A stretch of DNA of 64,000 nt, taken from the NCBI RefSeq assembly GCF_001831475.1, contig NZ_CP017688.1:2418001-2482000 (forward strand). The letters are read 5' to 3'. Below the pieces are notes generated by a model. That model searched no databases, was not told where the DNA came from, and saw only the letters and a list, made by a program, of their open reading frames with translations. This stretch comes from Flavobacterium crassostreae (GTDB lineage Bacteria; Bacteroidota; Bacteroidia; Flavobacteriales; Flavobacteriaceae). A program made the position numbers and the translations under genes. Below are positions 17,841 to 27,296 of the stretch, piece by piece (the first letter of the stretch is position 1; each line of letters starts with the position of its first letter).

Positions 17841-20387
17841 ATGCCTCAAAATAACCTCAAATACTTACTAATTTTAGTACTTTTCTCGGGTATTCTAACC
17901 GCACAAAAGCCCCTAAAACCCAATGCGGTTAGTATTTACAACCAAATTCAGAAATTAAATTTTTTAGGCTCTGTACTATACATCGCCGCCCACCCCGATG
18001 ACGAAAACACCCGTTTAATTTCTTATTTTGCAAACCAAACAAAAGCGCAAACAGCCTATTTATCCCTTACCAGAGGAGATGGTGGCCAAAACCTAATAGG
18101 CGCTCAATTAAGAGAATCCTTAGGTGTGATTAGAACCCAAGAACTCCTAGAAGCCCGAAAAATTGACGGAGGCGAACAGTATTTTTCGCGTGCCAATGAT
18201 TTTGGCTATTCCAAAAACCCTACAGAAACTCTGGCTATTTGGAACCAACAACAAGTAACGGCAGATGTAGTTTGGGCCATCCGAAAATTTCAGCCCGATA
18301 TAATCATTAACCGTTTTGACCACCGCACCCCCGGAACAACCCATGGACATCATACCTCCTCGGCTATTTTGAGCACCCAAGGTTTTGCTCTTGCCAAAGA
18401 TCCTACTGCCTATCCAGAACAATTACAATTTGTAAGTCCATGGCAAACCAAAAGGCAATTTTTTAATACCTCTTGGTGGTTTTATGGAAGCCACGAAAAA
18501 TTTGCAGCTGCAGACAAAACCAACATGACCGCTATCCAAACCGGGGTTTATTATGCCAATTTAGGCAAATCAAACCAAGAGATTGCTGCCTGTAGCAGAA
18601 GCAGCCACCAATCCCAAGGTTTTGGTACAACCGGAAGCCGTGGAGAAGATACAGAATACCTAGAACTTATAAACGGAACTCCAGCCAAAGACAAAAATTC
18701 TATTTTTGAAGGAATCAATACCCGTTGGGATCGCGTGAAGGGCGGCAAACCAATTGGTGCTTTACTTACCAAAATTATTGGCCGCTATGATTTTAACAAC
18801 CCCGCTGCAAGCATTCCAGATTTATTAAAAATCTATAAAAAAATTCAAGATTTAGAAGATACCCATTGGAAAGCCATTAAAACAAAGGAGCTAAAAACCA
18901 TTTTAGCAGGATGTAGTGGTTTGTATCTAGAGGCTGTTAGCCTAACCCCCGAAGCCAATCCTGGTAGTTTAATATCGCTCCAATTAGAAGCAATCAACCG
19001 AAGTAAAACTACCCTAAAACTGCTAAGTGTAACTAGCCAACCAGACAACAAAACAACCCCAATTAACGCCGCTTTATCTTTTAATAAAGATACCATTATA
19101 CCCCTAAATTTGCAATTGCCACCTACCCTAGACTACACACAACCCTATTGGTTAAAAGAGAAAGCAACGGTCGGAATGTATGTGGTTTCGGACCAAAAAA
19201 AAATTGGTGTTCCGGATATTATAAGAGAAGTAACGGTTTTATTTAACATCCAGATAAACAATACCATTATTCCGTTTGAACGCACCGTGGTTTACAAATA
19301 CAATGATAACGTAAAAGGAGAAAAGTACCAATATCTAGATATTGTACCCGAGGTAACCACTAGTATGGTAGATAAAGTATCCCTATTTTGTAACAACCAA
19401 AGCAAATCTGTTGCCGTAAAAATAAAAGCAGGTAGAGATAGCATTCAGGGCAATCTGACTCTAGATTTGCCTAAAGATTGGACTGTTACACCCGCCGCAA
19501 TTGCTTTTGAATTACTTAAAAAAGGTGCAGAACAAACGGCACATTTTATGGTGACGCCACCCTCCCAACCCACCGAAGTGTATGCCAAAAGTAGTGTTAC
19601 CATTGGCACACAAAAATACAGCAAAGAACAAATTACTATTGCTTATGAGCACATAGCCAAACAACAACTCCTACCAGATGCCGAAGCCAAATTTATCCGA
19701 TTGGATTTAAAAATAAACCAACAAAAAATAGCCTATATCATGGGCGCTGGAGACGAAGTTCCGCAGAGCTTAACTCAAATGGGCTATGCAGTAAGCCTAC
19801 TAACCCCCGAAGAAATCAGTCCTGAAAAACTCACTGCCTTTGATGTAGTAATCACTGGTATTCGGGCCTACAACACCCTTCCGGAATTAGCTACAAAACA
19901 ATCTATTTTGTTGGATTTTGTACAATCCGGCAAAAACATGTTGGTGCAATACAACACCCCTACGGCCATAGACTTAGCTCCTTATCCGCTACACATATCC
20001 AGAGATAGAGTTACAGACGAAACGGCCGAAGTACACTTTTTGGCACCCAACCATCCTGTTTTAAATTATCCCAATAAAATTACAGCACAAGATTTTAAGG
20101 GTTGGAAACAAGAACAAGGTTTGTATTATCCCGATCAATTTGATGCTTCCTATACGGCCATAGTATCTTCTGCAGACCCAGGCGAAAGCCCCAAAAAAGG
20201 AGCACTACTAATTGCCCCTTACGGAAAAGGCTATTATAGCTACACGGGCTTGAGTTTTTTTAGAGAATTGCCCGAAGGAGTCTCTGGAGCTTACCGTTTG
20301 TTAGCAAATATTATATCCTTAAAAAATCCTGCAACAAACCCAACTCAAGAACCTAAAAAAACGAATCATGAAGCCACCAAAAATTAG
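17841..20387 (+). CDS. PIG-L/LmbE-family deacetylase with C-terminal GATase-like domain
   Basis: 848 aa from ATG 17841, which gives a clean signal peptide (LKYLLILVLFSGILTA). The LmbE zinc site is AHPDDE (50-55), TRGDGGQN follows, and a third ligand lies in THGHHTSS (H168-H171). These enzymes remove acetyl groups from GlcNAc-like substrates. A beta-sandwich middle region follows, then a C-terminal domain resembling ThuA/class I GATase folds (VVITGIRAYNTLPEL; YGKGYYSYTGLSFFRELPEG). It is probably periplasmic. Co-transcription with a microprotein and an SSS symporter suggests uptake and processing of an amino sugar conjugate. Confidence 0.85.
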   Translation: MPQNNLKYLLILVLFSGILTAQKPLKPNAVSIYNQIQKLNFLGSVLYIAAHPDDENTRLISYFANQTKAQTAYLSLTRGDGGQNLIGAQLRESLGVIRTQELLEARKIDGGEQYFSRANDFGYSKNPTETLAIWNQQQVTADVVWAIRKFQPDIIINRFDHRTPGTTHGHHTSSAILSTQGFALAKDPTAYPEQLQFVSPWQTKRQFFNTSWWFYGSHEKFAAADKTNMTAIQTGVYYANLGKSNQEIAACSRSSHQSQGFGTTGSRGEDTEYLELINGTPAKDKNSIFEGINTRWDRVKGGKPIGALLTKIIGRYDFNNPAASIPDLLKIYKKIQDLEDTHWKAIKTKELKTILAGCSGLYLEAVSLTPEANPGSLISLQLEAINRSKTTLKLLSVTSQPDNKTTPINAALSFNKDTIIPLNLQLPPTLDYTQPYWLKEKATVGMYVVSDQKKIGVPDIIREVTVLFNIQINNTIIPFERTVVYKYNDNVKGEKYQYLDIVPEVTTSMVDKVSLFCNNQSKSVAVKIKAGRDSIQGNLTLDLPKDWTVTPAAIAFELLKKGAEQTAHFMVTPPSQPTEVYAKSSVTIGTQKYSKEQITIAYEHIAKQQLLPDAEAKFIRLDLKINQQKIAYIMGAGDEVPQSLTQMGYAVSLLTPEEISPEKLTAFDVVITGIRAYNTLPELATKQSILLDFVQSGKNMLVQYNTPTAIDLAPYPLHISRDRVTDETAEVHFLAPNHPVLNYPNKITAQDFKGWKQEQGLYYPDQFDASYTAIVSSADPGESPKKGALLIAPYGKGYYSYTGLSFFRELPEGVSGAYRLLANIISLKNPATNPTQEPKKTNHEATKN

Positions 20388-20475
20388 AAACTGGAAAAAA
20401 GAATACAGCTGGGTGCTGCTAGCTAATGCCGTTTATATTTTAGTGTTTTATTTAATAATGACCTTATATTCATAA
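20368..20475 (+). CDS. 35-residue single-helix membrane microprotein
   Basis: A short frame with ATG 20368 and stop TAA 20473-20475, giving MKPPKIRNWKKEYSW then a hydrophobic segment VLLANAVYILVFYLIMTLYS. The basic N-terminus followed by one helix predicts an N-in membrane protein. It overlaps the end of the PIG-L gene by 20 bases and lies 4 bases before the symporter start, so it is placed for translational coupling with the symporter. The layout resembles small auxiliary subunits of SSS transporters; that role is an inference. Confidence 0.7.
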   Translation: MKPPKIRNWKKEYSWVLLANAVYILVFYLIMTLYS

Positions 20476-20479
20476 CAAC

Positions 20480-22207
20480 ATGCAACTATTTGATTGGATT
20501 GTATTAATAGTCACTCTATTATTTATTGTAATTTACGGCGCCTGGAAAACCAAAGGAAGCAAAACTGTAAATGATTTTATACTTGGCAATAACGAAACCC
20601 CTTGGTACACCGTAGGATTATCCGTAATGGCTACCCAAGCAAGTGCCATTACCTTTTTGTCTACCCCAGGCCAAGCCTATCATGATGGTATGGGATTTGT
20701 TCAGTTTTATTTTGGACTGCCTATTGCTATGATTGTAATTTGCATCACTTTTATCCCAATTTATCATAAATATAAGGTATATACTGCCTATGAATATCTA
20801 GAAAAACGTTTTGACCTAAAAACACGTTCTCTGGCAGCCATATTGTTTTTATTCCAAAGGGGTTTAGGCACAGGATTAACCATTTATGCCCCAGCCATCA
20901 TTTTGTCTGCTATATTGGGTTGGAACCTCACTTATATGAATATTGTTATTGGTCTATTAGTAATTGTATATACTTTTTCGGGAGGTACAAAAGCAGTAAA
21001 TGTTACCCAAAAACAGCAAATGTTTGTAATTATGTCCGGAATGTTTATCACGTTTTTTTTAATACTCCGTTTTTTACCCAATGACATGAACTTTATAAAT
21101 GCATTGCATATTGCTGGGGCAAATGATAAAATGAATATTGTAAGCTTTGCTACAGATCCCGAAGAAAAATACACCTTTTGGAGCGGAATCACGGGTGGAT
21201 TTTTTTTGGCCTTAGCCTATTTTGGAACAGATCAATCCCAAGTTGGGCGTTATTTATCCGGAAAATCGGTTCGAGAAAGCCAAATGGGATTAATAATGAA
21301 TGGCTTACTAAAAGTACCCATGCAGTTTTTTATTCTACTCACCGGAGTAATGGTTTTTGTTTTTTTTCAATTCAATCCAGTGCCGTTAAATTTTAATCCT
21401 AACAATAAAATTACAATAGAAAAATCCGTCTATAAAGAAGAATACCATAAGTTAGAAGAAAAATTAAACCTGCTCTCCGAAGACAAAAAAGTAATCAATT
21501 TACTATACATAGATCAACTCAACCAAGATTATGACAACCCAATACTCCGTAAAGAATTAATAGCCTTATCGGCAAAAGAAAAAGACTTGCGGGATCATGC
21601 CAAAGAAATTATTTTAAAAGCAGACAGCAATAGCGAAACCAATGATAAGGACTATGTTTTTTTTCATTTTATTCTTAATTATTTACCTAAGGGTCTAATC
21701 GGACTATTACTTGCCGTAATTCTCTCTGCCGCCATGTCATCTACGGCTTCGGGACTAAACGCCTTAGCCTCTACCACTGCAATTGACATTTACAAACGCA
21801 ATGTTAAAACACAAAAATCAGACAAGCATTACTTAAATATAACTAAATTTTTTACGCTATTCTGGGGTATTATTGCCATACTGTTTGCTTGTATTGGAAC
21901 CCTATTCGAAAATTTAATACAACTAGTTAACATCATTGGTTCTATTTTTTATGGAACCGTATTAGGGATCTTTTTGGTAGGTTTTTACATCCAATTTATC
22001 CAAGCCAAAGCAATTTTTTATAGTGCACTAGTGAGCCAAAGTACTATTTTTGTGATTTACTATTATGCCATTGCAATCTACCCAAGTGGTCAAGAAAAAC
22101 TAGGCTATTTGTGGCTCAATTTCATTGGAGCACTACTAACTATGGTGCTTGCCTTAATCTTACAAGCTACCATATTCCGTAAAGAAAAGCCTACTCTGGC
22201 GGCTTAA
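20480..22207 (+). CDS. SSS-family sodium:solute symporter
   Basis: 575 aa, about 13-14 membrane helices. Family marks are KTVNDFILGNNETPWYTVGLS, MATQASAITFLSTPGQAYHDG, YFGTDQSQVGRYLSGKS and AAMSSTASGLNALASTTAID (the Na+-binding region). A soluble loop of about 75 residues (from NKITIEKSVYKEEYHKLEEK) is inserted after helix 8; this enlarged loop is seen in Bacteroidota SSS proteins. It imports an organic solute with Na+. The substrate is probably related to the PIG-L product, but sequence alone does not show it. Confidence 0.9.
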   Translation: MQLFDWIVLIVTLLFIVIYGAWKTKGSKTVNDFILGNNETPWYTVGLSVMATQASAITFLSTPGQAYHDGMGFVQFYFGLPIAMIVICITFIPIYHKYKVYTAYEYLEKRFDLKTRSLAAILFLFQRGLGTGLTIYAPAIILSAILGWNLTYMNIVIGLLVIVYTFSGGTKAVNVTQKQQMFVIMSGMFITFFLILRFLPNDMNFINALHIAGANDKMNIVSFATDPEEKYTFWSGITGGFFLALAYFGTDQSQVGRYLSGKSVRESQMGLIMNGLLKVPMQFFILLTGVMVFVFFQFNPVPLNFNPNNKITIEKSVYKEEYHKLEEKLNLLSEDKKVINLLYIDQLNQDYDNPILRKELIALSAKEKDLRDHAKEIILKADSNSETNDKDYVFFHFILNYLPKGLIGLLLAVILSAAMSSTASGLNALASTTAIDIYKRNVKTQKSDKHYLNITKFFTLFWGIIAILFACIGTLFENLIQLVNIIGSIFYGTVLGIFLVGFYIQFIQAKAIFYSALVSQSTIFVIYYYAIAIYPSGQEKLGYLWLNFIGALLTMVLALILQATIFRKEKPTLAA

Positions 22208-22227
22208 AACACTATCAAAAACAACAA

Positions 22228-22265
22228 AAAACCCGTTTTACTAAATCTATAGTAAAACGGGTTTT
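22228..22265. terminator. bidirectional terminator after the symporter
   Basis: A perfect 15-bp stem (22228-22242 with 22251-22265) around an 8-base loop, between convergent genes. The arms begin with A4 and end with T4. Confidence 0.8.
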
Positions 22266-22287
22266 GCGCATGGAATAAGAGCCAATT

Positions 22288-23130
22288 TTATCTGCTCCAC
22301 TCCAAAATACTGTCTTTATTCATCTTTACGTAATCTTGATTACCTGCAGTTTCAGAAGCTTTTAAAGATAATTTTGCGGTCTCAACAGCCCCTTTTTTAT
22401 CACCTTGTTTTGCTTGTATTAACGATTTTAGACGCAAATAGTAAAACGGTTTTTCTTTACTAAGTTCTAAGGATTTATCAATATACGTTCTTGCTTTATT
22501 TATATCCGCATTAGTTTGGTAAAAAAACTGTGCCGAAGAAAAATAATCACTAGCCGAAGGACCTGCAAGGGTTTTTTCGATACTAGCAATGGCCATTTTT
22601 TCGGTAGGAACTTCAAATTTTAGTTTTGCATACGAACTTTCCCAATAGATTTCTAAAAAAGCATAATTGGTATCTATACCATTAATCCCTATGGTCAAGG
22701 TCTCGACTGCCGTTGGCAAGGTGGTTTCTTTAACGGTAGTTTTAAGAGCTACATTAGCCTCACTATAGTCCTGTGGCACGCCCCAATTGTCTGTAGATTT
22801 ATAAAAAATAATATCCCAGCTCTGCGCATTCGGAATGGTGTACAAAGCATATTTTCCTTTGGCCAATGTTTTGCCATCTATAACCACATCATCACTAAAA
22901 GAGATGGTCGTATTTTCGTTGGCTCCAGTACGCCATAATTTTCCAAAAGGAACCAAATTACCAAAAACGGCTCTCCCTCTTGCAGAAGGTCTTGAGTACT
23001 CAATCTCTACATCGGTTAATCCTACCACTTGTTTTATCTCCGATTTAGGGCTAGGTTGGGGTGTTTTTACCTGTGCCTCAATGGTAAATTGCGTAATTAT
23101 AACAGCCAGAGCAATCAGTATTTTTTTCAT
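22288..23130 (-). CDS. DUF2911-domain secreted protein
   Basis: 280 aa with an N-terminal signal peptide (KILIALAVIITQFTIEAQ). The DUF2911 block is clear: VEIEYSRPSARGRAVFGNLVPFG, LWRTGANENTTISFS, LAKGKYALYTIPN. The C-terminal third is TPR-like (KARTYIDKSLELSKEKPFYYLRLKSLIQAKQGDKKGA). Function is unknown; the domain is common in Bacteroidota periplasmic proteins. It stands alone, with TAATTTTG on its own strand at 23155-23162. Confidence 0.87.
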   Translation of the reverse strand: MKKILIALAVIITQFTIEAQVKTPQPSPKSEIKQVVGLTDVEIEYSRPSARGRAVFGNLVPFGKLWRTGANENTTISFSDDVVIDGKTLAKGKYALYTIPNAQSWDIIFYKSTDNWGVPQDYSEANVALKTTVKETTLPTAVETLTIGINGIDTNYAFLEIYWESSYAKLKFEVPTEKMAIASIEKTLAGPSASDYFSSAQFFYQTNADINKARTYIDKSLELSKEKPFYYLRLKSLIQAKQGDKKGAVETAKLSLKASETAGNQDYVKMNKDSILEWSR

Positions 23131-23154
23131 GTTTTATAAAATTAAGAGTTTTTT

Positions 23155-23162
23155 CAAAATTA
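23155..23162 (-). promoter_or_regulatory. TAnnTTTG element for the DUF2911 gene
   Basis: The plus strand reads CAAAATTA, which is TAATTTTG on the minus strand, 24 bases before the start codon at 23130. Confidence 0.45.
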
Positions 23163-23206
23163 CAAATTATGCCTAGCATAAGTGTTAATAATTACTTAAA
23201 CAGTGT

Positions 23207-23860
23207 TTATAATTTTCTTACAATTTCATAATTTAATTCGTCAAAATGACCAATAATTTTATCTGCCTGAGATAAATCTTGTAGTTTAGAATGAAAACTA
23301 GTATAACCAACACAAAAAATACCAGCCGCTTTTGCTGCTTTTATTCCGTTGGTACTGTCTTCAATCACAATACACTCGTGTTTGGGAGCCACAGACAAAG
23401 ATGCTGCATACTCAAAAATTGCAGGATGTGGTTTGGATTCCGGAAAATCCTCTCCGCTAACAAGGTGCGAAAAATAAGCATGCAGATTAAACCTATTAAA
23501 AACCCGCTCAATGGTTACCTTAGAGGCCGAAGATGCTAGGATTAATTGCATTCCTTTTTGGTGCAAGTCTTTAATCAAATTTTCGACTCCTTCTAAGAGT
23601 TCTAAATCTTTTTTGGTATCAAAGGCATCATTAAAAATACTGCGTTTTCTTTGGATTAAATCTTCTACATCTTGTTCTAGGTTAAACAAATCTTTCATTT
23701 TTTGAAAAATATTTCGGGTCGAGTTACCCGTATAAGAAGTAAACATCGCCTCGGTAACCGGAATATTTAATTCTTTAAAATGTTCAAAATAAGCATAACG
23801 GTGTACTGGTTCCGTATCTACAATTACCCCATCCATATCAAAAATTACCGTTTGTATCAT
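23207..23860 (-). CDS. HAD hydrolase, beta-phosphoglucomutase-like
   Basis: 217 aa subfamily IA HAD protein: nucleophile FDMDGVIVDTEPVH (D8, D10), motif II LILASSASKVTIERV, motif III/IV GEDFPESKPHPAIF and VIEDSTNGIKAAKAAGI. The pattern DMDGVIVDTEP with KPHPAIF is shared by beta-phosphoglucomutases and sugar-phosphate phosphatases, so the substrate is unclear. Last gene of a minus-strand run DUF1684-tatD-tcdA-HAD. Confidence 0.85.
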   Translation of the reverse strand: MIQTVIFDMDGVIVDTEPVHRYAYFEHFKELNIPVTEAMFTSYTGNSTRNIFQKMKDLFNLEQDVEDLIQRKRSIFNDAFDTKKDLELLEGVENLIKDLHQKGMQLILASSASKVTIERVFNRFNLHAYFSHLVSGEDFPESKPHPAIFEYAASLSVAPKHECIVIEDSTNGIKAAKAAGIFCVGYTSFHSKLQDLSQADKIIGHFDELNYEIVRKL

Positions 23861-23886
23861 TTTTTTTTGTTTATAAGTATTTAAAA

Positions 23887-24630
23887 TTAGTTGTGTTCGT
23901 TTGCTCCCTTAGAAGGTTCTTTTTTAAGCAGATAGCGGATTACGGTTTCGGCAGCATACAATCCAAATAAACCAGGCATATAGCTGTTGGTGCCATAAAA
24001 CGATTTTTTAAAATTGGATCCATCGGTTCTCTTTAGGCTGTCTTGATCTTGAATTTCGGAAGAAAAAACCACTTTTAACTTATCAATTTGGTGTTCTTTT
24101 AATCTTCTTCGGATGGTTTTGGCCAAAAAACAATTTTCGGTGTTATGGATGTCTGCCACTTTTACTTTGGCAGCTTCCATTTTTCCACCTGCTCCCATAC
24201 TCGAGATGATTTTTACTCGCTTGCGTTTAGCAGCAATAATTAAATTTAATTTGGGCGTTATGCTATCGATACAATCTACTACATAATCAAACTCTGGAGT
24301 CACTATCTCTAAGGCACGCTCTGGCAAAAGAAACTCTTGCACCCGAGTGAGTTGCAACTCTGGATTAATATCCAGCAACCGATCTCCAACTATAGCTATT
24401 TTGGGCTGACCTACTGTAGAGTGCAAGGCAGGCAATTGTCTGTTTATATTTGTAATATCTACCACATCTCCATCTACAATGGTCATCTTGCCTACTCCTG
24501 CTCTGGCCAAAAATTCTGCCGCAAAAGAGCCTACACCACCTAGTCCTACTACAAGTACATTTGCATTTTGTAATTTTTTTAATCCTTCTTCTTTAAATAA
24601 AAGTGCTGCTCTTTCTGTCCATTCTGCCAT
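23887..24630 (-). CDS. tcdA: tRNA threonylcarbamoyladenosine dehydratase TcdA
   Basis: 247 aa E1-like (ThiF/HesA) enzyme. The ATP-binding loop is VVGLGGVGSFAAEFLARAG, then IVDGDVVDITNINRQLPAL and YVVDCIDSITPK. The last third has the TcdA region (FSSEIQDQ, TDGSNFKKSFYGTNSYMPGLFG). TcdA cyclises t6A at position 37 of tRNAs to ct6A in an ATP-dependent reaction. Length fits TcdA rather than MoeB or ThiF. It lies 28 bases downstream of tatD in the same direction. Confidence 0.9.
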   Translation of the reverse strand: MAEWTERAALLFKEEGLKKLQNANVLVVGLGGVGSFAAEFLARAGVGKMTIVDGDVVDITNINRQLPALHSTVGQPKIAIVGDRLLDINPELQLTRVQEFLLPERALEIVTPEFDYVVDCIDSITPKLNLIIAAKRKRVKIISSMGAGGKMEAAKVKVADIHNTENCFLAKTIRRRLKEHQIDKLKVVFSSEIQDQDSLKRTDGSNFKKSFYGTNSYMPGLFGLYAAETVIRYLLKKEPSKGANEHN

Positions 24631-24658
24631 AATAAAGTATATTGGTTAATAGGGTAAT

Positions 24659-25315
24659 TTATTTTTTGTGTGTTTTAAAAACGGTGTCAAAATTATTCCA
24701 GATCTTTTCTTGCAATTGCGCAAGAGGTATTTTTTTATATTTTGCCGCCAAGGCATATAGCTGTTCTATAGTGTGGGTTGCAGTATCTGTTTCTAAAAAA
24801 AAACGATCTTCGGGTATGCTGGCAAAAACGGTTTCTAAGGCTGGGTTTTGGAACAACCATTTTCCAAAAGACAAATAAAACCCGTTATGGAGTAACTCTT
24901 GCGCTACTTGAGCGTTTTTTGAAAACCCATGGATAACCATAGGAACGGTACATTTTAGCCGTTTTTTGATAGCAATTATTTCTGAGTATGCGCCAACACA
25001 ATGTAGGATTACTGGTTTATGATACTCTTGTGCCAAGAGTAATTGCTGCTCCAAAACCTTTTGTTGCAACTCCAACGCAACAGAAATCCGCTTGTCTAGG
25101 CCACACTCTCCAACTGCCAGACAATGGATACTAGACAACGTATCTTTAATAGTCTGTAAATCTTTGGTCAAACTATCTTCCTGAACATACCAAGGATGTA
25201 TCCCTATAGAATAATTCGGAATCCCGCTCTGGTAGCTTGCAGGATATTGGTTAACGAGCTCTAAAACCTGCGGGTTTTGCGTATATTGGTGGGTATGTAA
25301 ATTAAAATACTGCAT
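24659..25315 (-). CDS. TatD-family metal-dependent hydrolase
   Basis: 218 aa TIM-barrel hydrolase. Metal ligands are visible in FNLHTHQY, VGECGLD, VILHCVGAYSE and FFLETDTA. It is shorter than E. coli TatD (260 aa) and reads SIGIHPWYV where TatD has GxHPH, as in compact Bacteroidota members. The family has 3'-5' DNA exonuclease or phosphodiesterase activity. Its start codon overlaps the stop of the DUF1684 gene by one base (TAATG), so translation is coupled. Confidence 0.85.
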   Translation of the reverse strand: MQYFNLHTHQYTQNPQVLELVNQYPASYQSGIPNYSIGIHPWYVQEDSLTKDLQTIKDTLSSIHCLAVGECGLDKRISVALELQQKVLEQQLLLAQEYHKPVILHCVGAYSEIIAIKKRLKCTVPMVIHGFSKNAQVAQELLHNGFYLSFGKWLFQNPALETVFASIPEDRFFLETDTATHTIEQLYALAAKYKKIPLAQLQEKIWNNFDTVFKTHKK

Positions 25316-25917
25316 TAGTGCTTAAAATTTTTTACACCCGCCAAAATAGCAATATCCAAACGGTTCTCTAAGGGCACTTTGGGGCAAGAATACTGATAAT
25401 TATAAGCACAATAAGGATTATAGGAGGTATTAAAATCTATGGCAATGGTGGTGCCTTCTGGAATTTTTAGATCCAAATACTTCCCGCCAATATAACTCTC
25501 TTTGCCAGAGCTTAGATCCGAAAATGGCAAAAACAAGTGGTTGTCCGTAGGCTTGTTTTTGGCATGTTCTACATTTTGGTACACATTGAGTTTAAAGCTT
25601 TTTTGATCCATTACAAAGCTAATTTCTCCGTATTTTATATATAATGGTTTTCTGGCGGTAGAGGTTTTCATTTTGAAAGGCTTTTCGTTCTGGGTTCTGG
25701 TAAATTGCGCTATGACAAAAAACCTAGGATTGCTCGGAAAAAAATCTAAACCTTCAAAATGTGCCAAATCCGAAGCAGTCAAAGGGCTAGTCTTAGGGTT
25801 TGCGTAGTGTGCATTTAAATCTTCTTGAAATTTTTGGACCGCAAGAGCCTCAAATTTTTCTTGGCTGTAGCCGAAAGTAAAAAATAACAGAAATAGCAGT
25901 GCAAAAGAAGGTTTCAT
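25315..25917 (-). CDS. DUF1684-domain secreted protein
   Basis: 200 aa with a signal peptide (FALLFLLFFTFGYSQ). DUF1684 features are visible: LAHFEGLDFFPSN, LFLPFSDLSSGKESYIGGKYLDL and DFNTSYNPYCAYNYQYSCPKVPLENRLDIAI. The last segment, with its two cysteines and NPYCAY, is the most conserved part of the family. Function is unknown. First gene of the minus-strand operon. Confidence 0.87.
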   Translation of the reverse strand: MKPSFALLFLLFFTFGYSQEKFEALAVQKFQEDLNAHYANPKTSPLTASDLAHFEGLDFFPSNPRFFVIAQFTRTQNEKPFKMKTSTARKPLYIKYGEISFVMDQKSFKLNVYQNVEHAKNKPTDNHLFLPFSDLSSGKESYIGGKYLDLKIPEGTTIAIDFNTSYNPYCAYNYQYSCPKVPLENRLDIAILAGVKNFKH

Positions 25918-25931
25918 GGCTTTAATTTTAG

Positions 25932-25939
25932 CAAAAATA
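25932..25939 (-). promoter_or_regulatory. TAnnTTTG element for the DUF1684 operon
   Basis: CAAAAATA on the plus strand is TATTTTTG on the minus strand, 14 bases before the DUF1684 ATG, giving a very short leader. It forms a divergent pair with the element at 25986. Confidence 0.45.
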
Positions 25940-25985
25940 GTTTAAAAGTTACAAAATGGCAAAGTCTAAAACTTAGAAACTTAGT

Positions 25986-25993
25986 TACCTTTG
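25986..25993 (+). promoter_or_regulatory. TAnnTTTG element for the MFS gene
   Basis: TACCTTTG ending 20 bases before the MFS start at 26014. Confidence 0.5.
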
Positions 25994-26013
25994 CTATAAA
26001 CACCTTCTATTTC

Positions 26014-27234
26014 ATGTTAGTAAACGCTTTTAGACGCTATTTAAATAATTTTAAAGGATTTTCAAGAGAGATTTGGATCCTAACCCTTATTACCTTTATA
26101 AACAGAGCTGGTACCATGGTATTGCCTTTTTTATCCAAATATTTAAAAGAAAACTTACAATTTTCTTATAGCGAAGTAGGTTGGATTATGGTTGCTTTTG
26201 GTCTAGGATCCATGTTGGGATCTTGGTTGGGAGGCAAATTATCCGACAAAATAGGTTTTTATAAAGTAATGGTTTTTAGTTTGCTCAGCAGCGGTATTTT
26301 CTTTTTTGTATTGCAATACATCACCAGTTTCTGGGGGCTTTGCTTGGGTATGTTTACTATAATGACCCTAGCGGATATGTTTAGACCCGCCATGTTTGTG
26401 TCTTTGGGCGCTTATGCCAAACCCGAAAACAGAACCCGCTCCCTAACCCTAGTGCGTCTTGCGGTCAACTTAGGTTTTGCAGCAGGCCCAGCACTTGGAG
26501 GTTTAATCATTATGGGGATTGGCTATAAGGGTTTGTTTTGGGTAGATGGTACTTCGTGCGTGGTGGCAATACTAATCTTTGCTTTGTTAGTTAAAGAAAA
26601 AAAGAAAACCGCTATTGCAGATGCCCATCAAACCGTGCTGGAAGCTAGCTCGGTGTTTAAGGACAAAATATTTTGGGTTTTTCTGTTTGTGAGTTTTGTT
26701 ACGGCAATGATTTTCTTTCAATTATTCTCGGCATTGCCGCTTTACCATAGTGAAAAATTTGGACTCTCTGAATTTCAGACTGGATTATTAATGACCTTAA
26801 ACGGATTGTTAATTTTTGCTCTCGAAATGCCTATTGTAAGTTATTTTGAACGTCAAAAAACCAACCGTCTCTCCATAATATTTTGGGGTGCTTTGCTAAT
26901 GGGGATTAGTTTTTATGTTTTATTAATTCCGGACTGGGCAGGCATATTAATCCTTAGTATGGTTTTAATCTCTGTGGGAGAAATATTTGCTTTTCCGTTT
27001 TCAAACACTTTTGCCATGAGCAGAGCTACTGTTGGGCACGAAGGCAGGTATATGGCCTTGTATACCATGAGTTTTAGCGTAGCACATATAGCTAGCTCCA
27101 AGGCTGGTTTTGAAATTATTGCCAATCTAGGCTATCAAATCAACTGGATCGTTATGGGAACTTTAGGTATCGCTGCTGCGCTGTGTTGCATCTGGATCCA
27201 AAAATTACTCGCCTTAGAGCGCACCACAACCTAG
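26014..27234 (+). CDS. MFS transporter
   Basis: 406 aa with about 12 helices. The loop 2-3 signature reads GSWLGGKLSDKIGFYKV (MFS motif A), and there is a family-typical ADMFRPAMFVSLGAYAKPENRTRSLTLVRLAVNLGFAAGPALGG stretch across helices 4-5. The closest type is the MdtG/YdeE-like drug/H+ antiporter group, but no substrate can be assigned. It has its own promoter. Confidence 0.87.
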   Translation: MLVNAFRRYLNNFKGFSREIWILTLITFINRAGTMVLPFLSKYLKENLQFSYSEVGWIMVAFGLGSMLGSWLGGKLSDKIGFYKVMVFSLLSSGIFFFVLQYITSFWGLCLGMFTIMTLADMFRPAMFVSLGAYAKPENRTRSLTLVRLAVNLGFAAGPALGGLIIMGIGYKGLFWVDGTSCVVAILIFALLVKEKKKTAIADAHQTVLEASSVFKDKIFWVFLFVSFVTAMIFFQLFSALPLYHSEKFGLSEFQTGLLMTLNGLLIFALEMPIVSYFERQKTNRLSIIFWGALLMGISFYVLLIPDWAGILILSMVLISVGEIFAFPFSNTFAMSRATVGHEGRYMALYTMSFSVAHIASSKAGFEIIANLGYQINWIVMGTLGIAAALCCIWIQKLLALERTTT

Positions 27235-27296
27235 TTCGGTTTTTATAGGTTTTGTAGTATTCCAAAAATAGTTTCACCATCAAAAAGAATTTCTAT

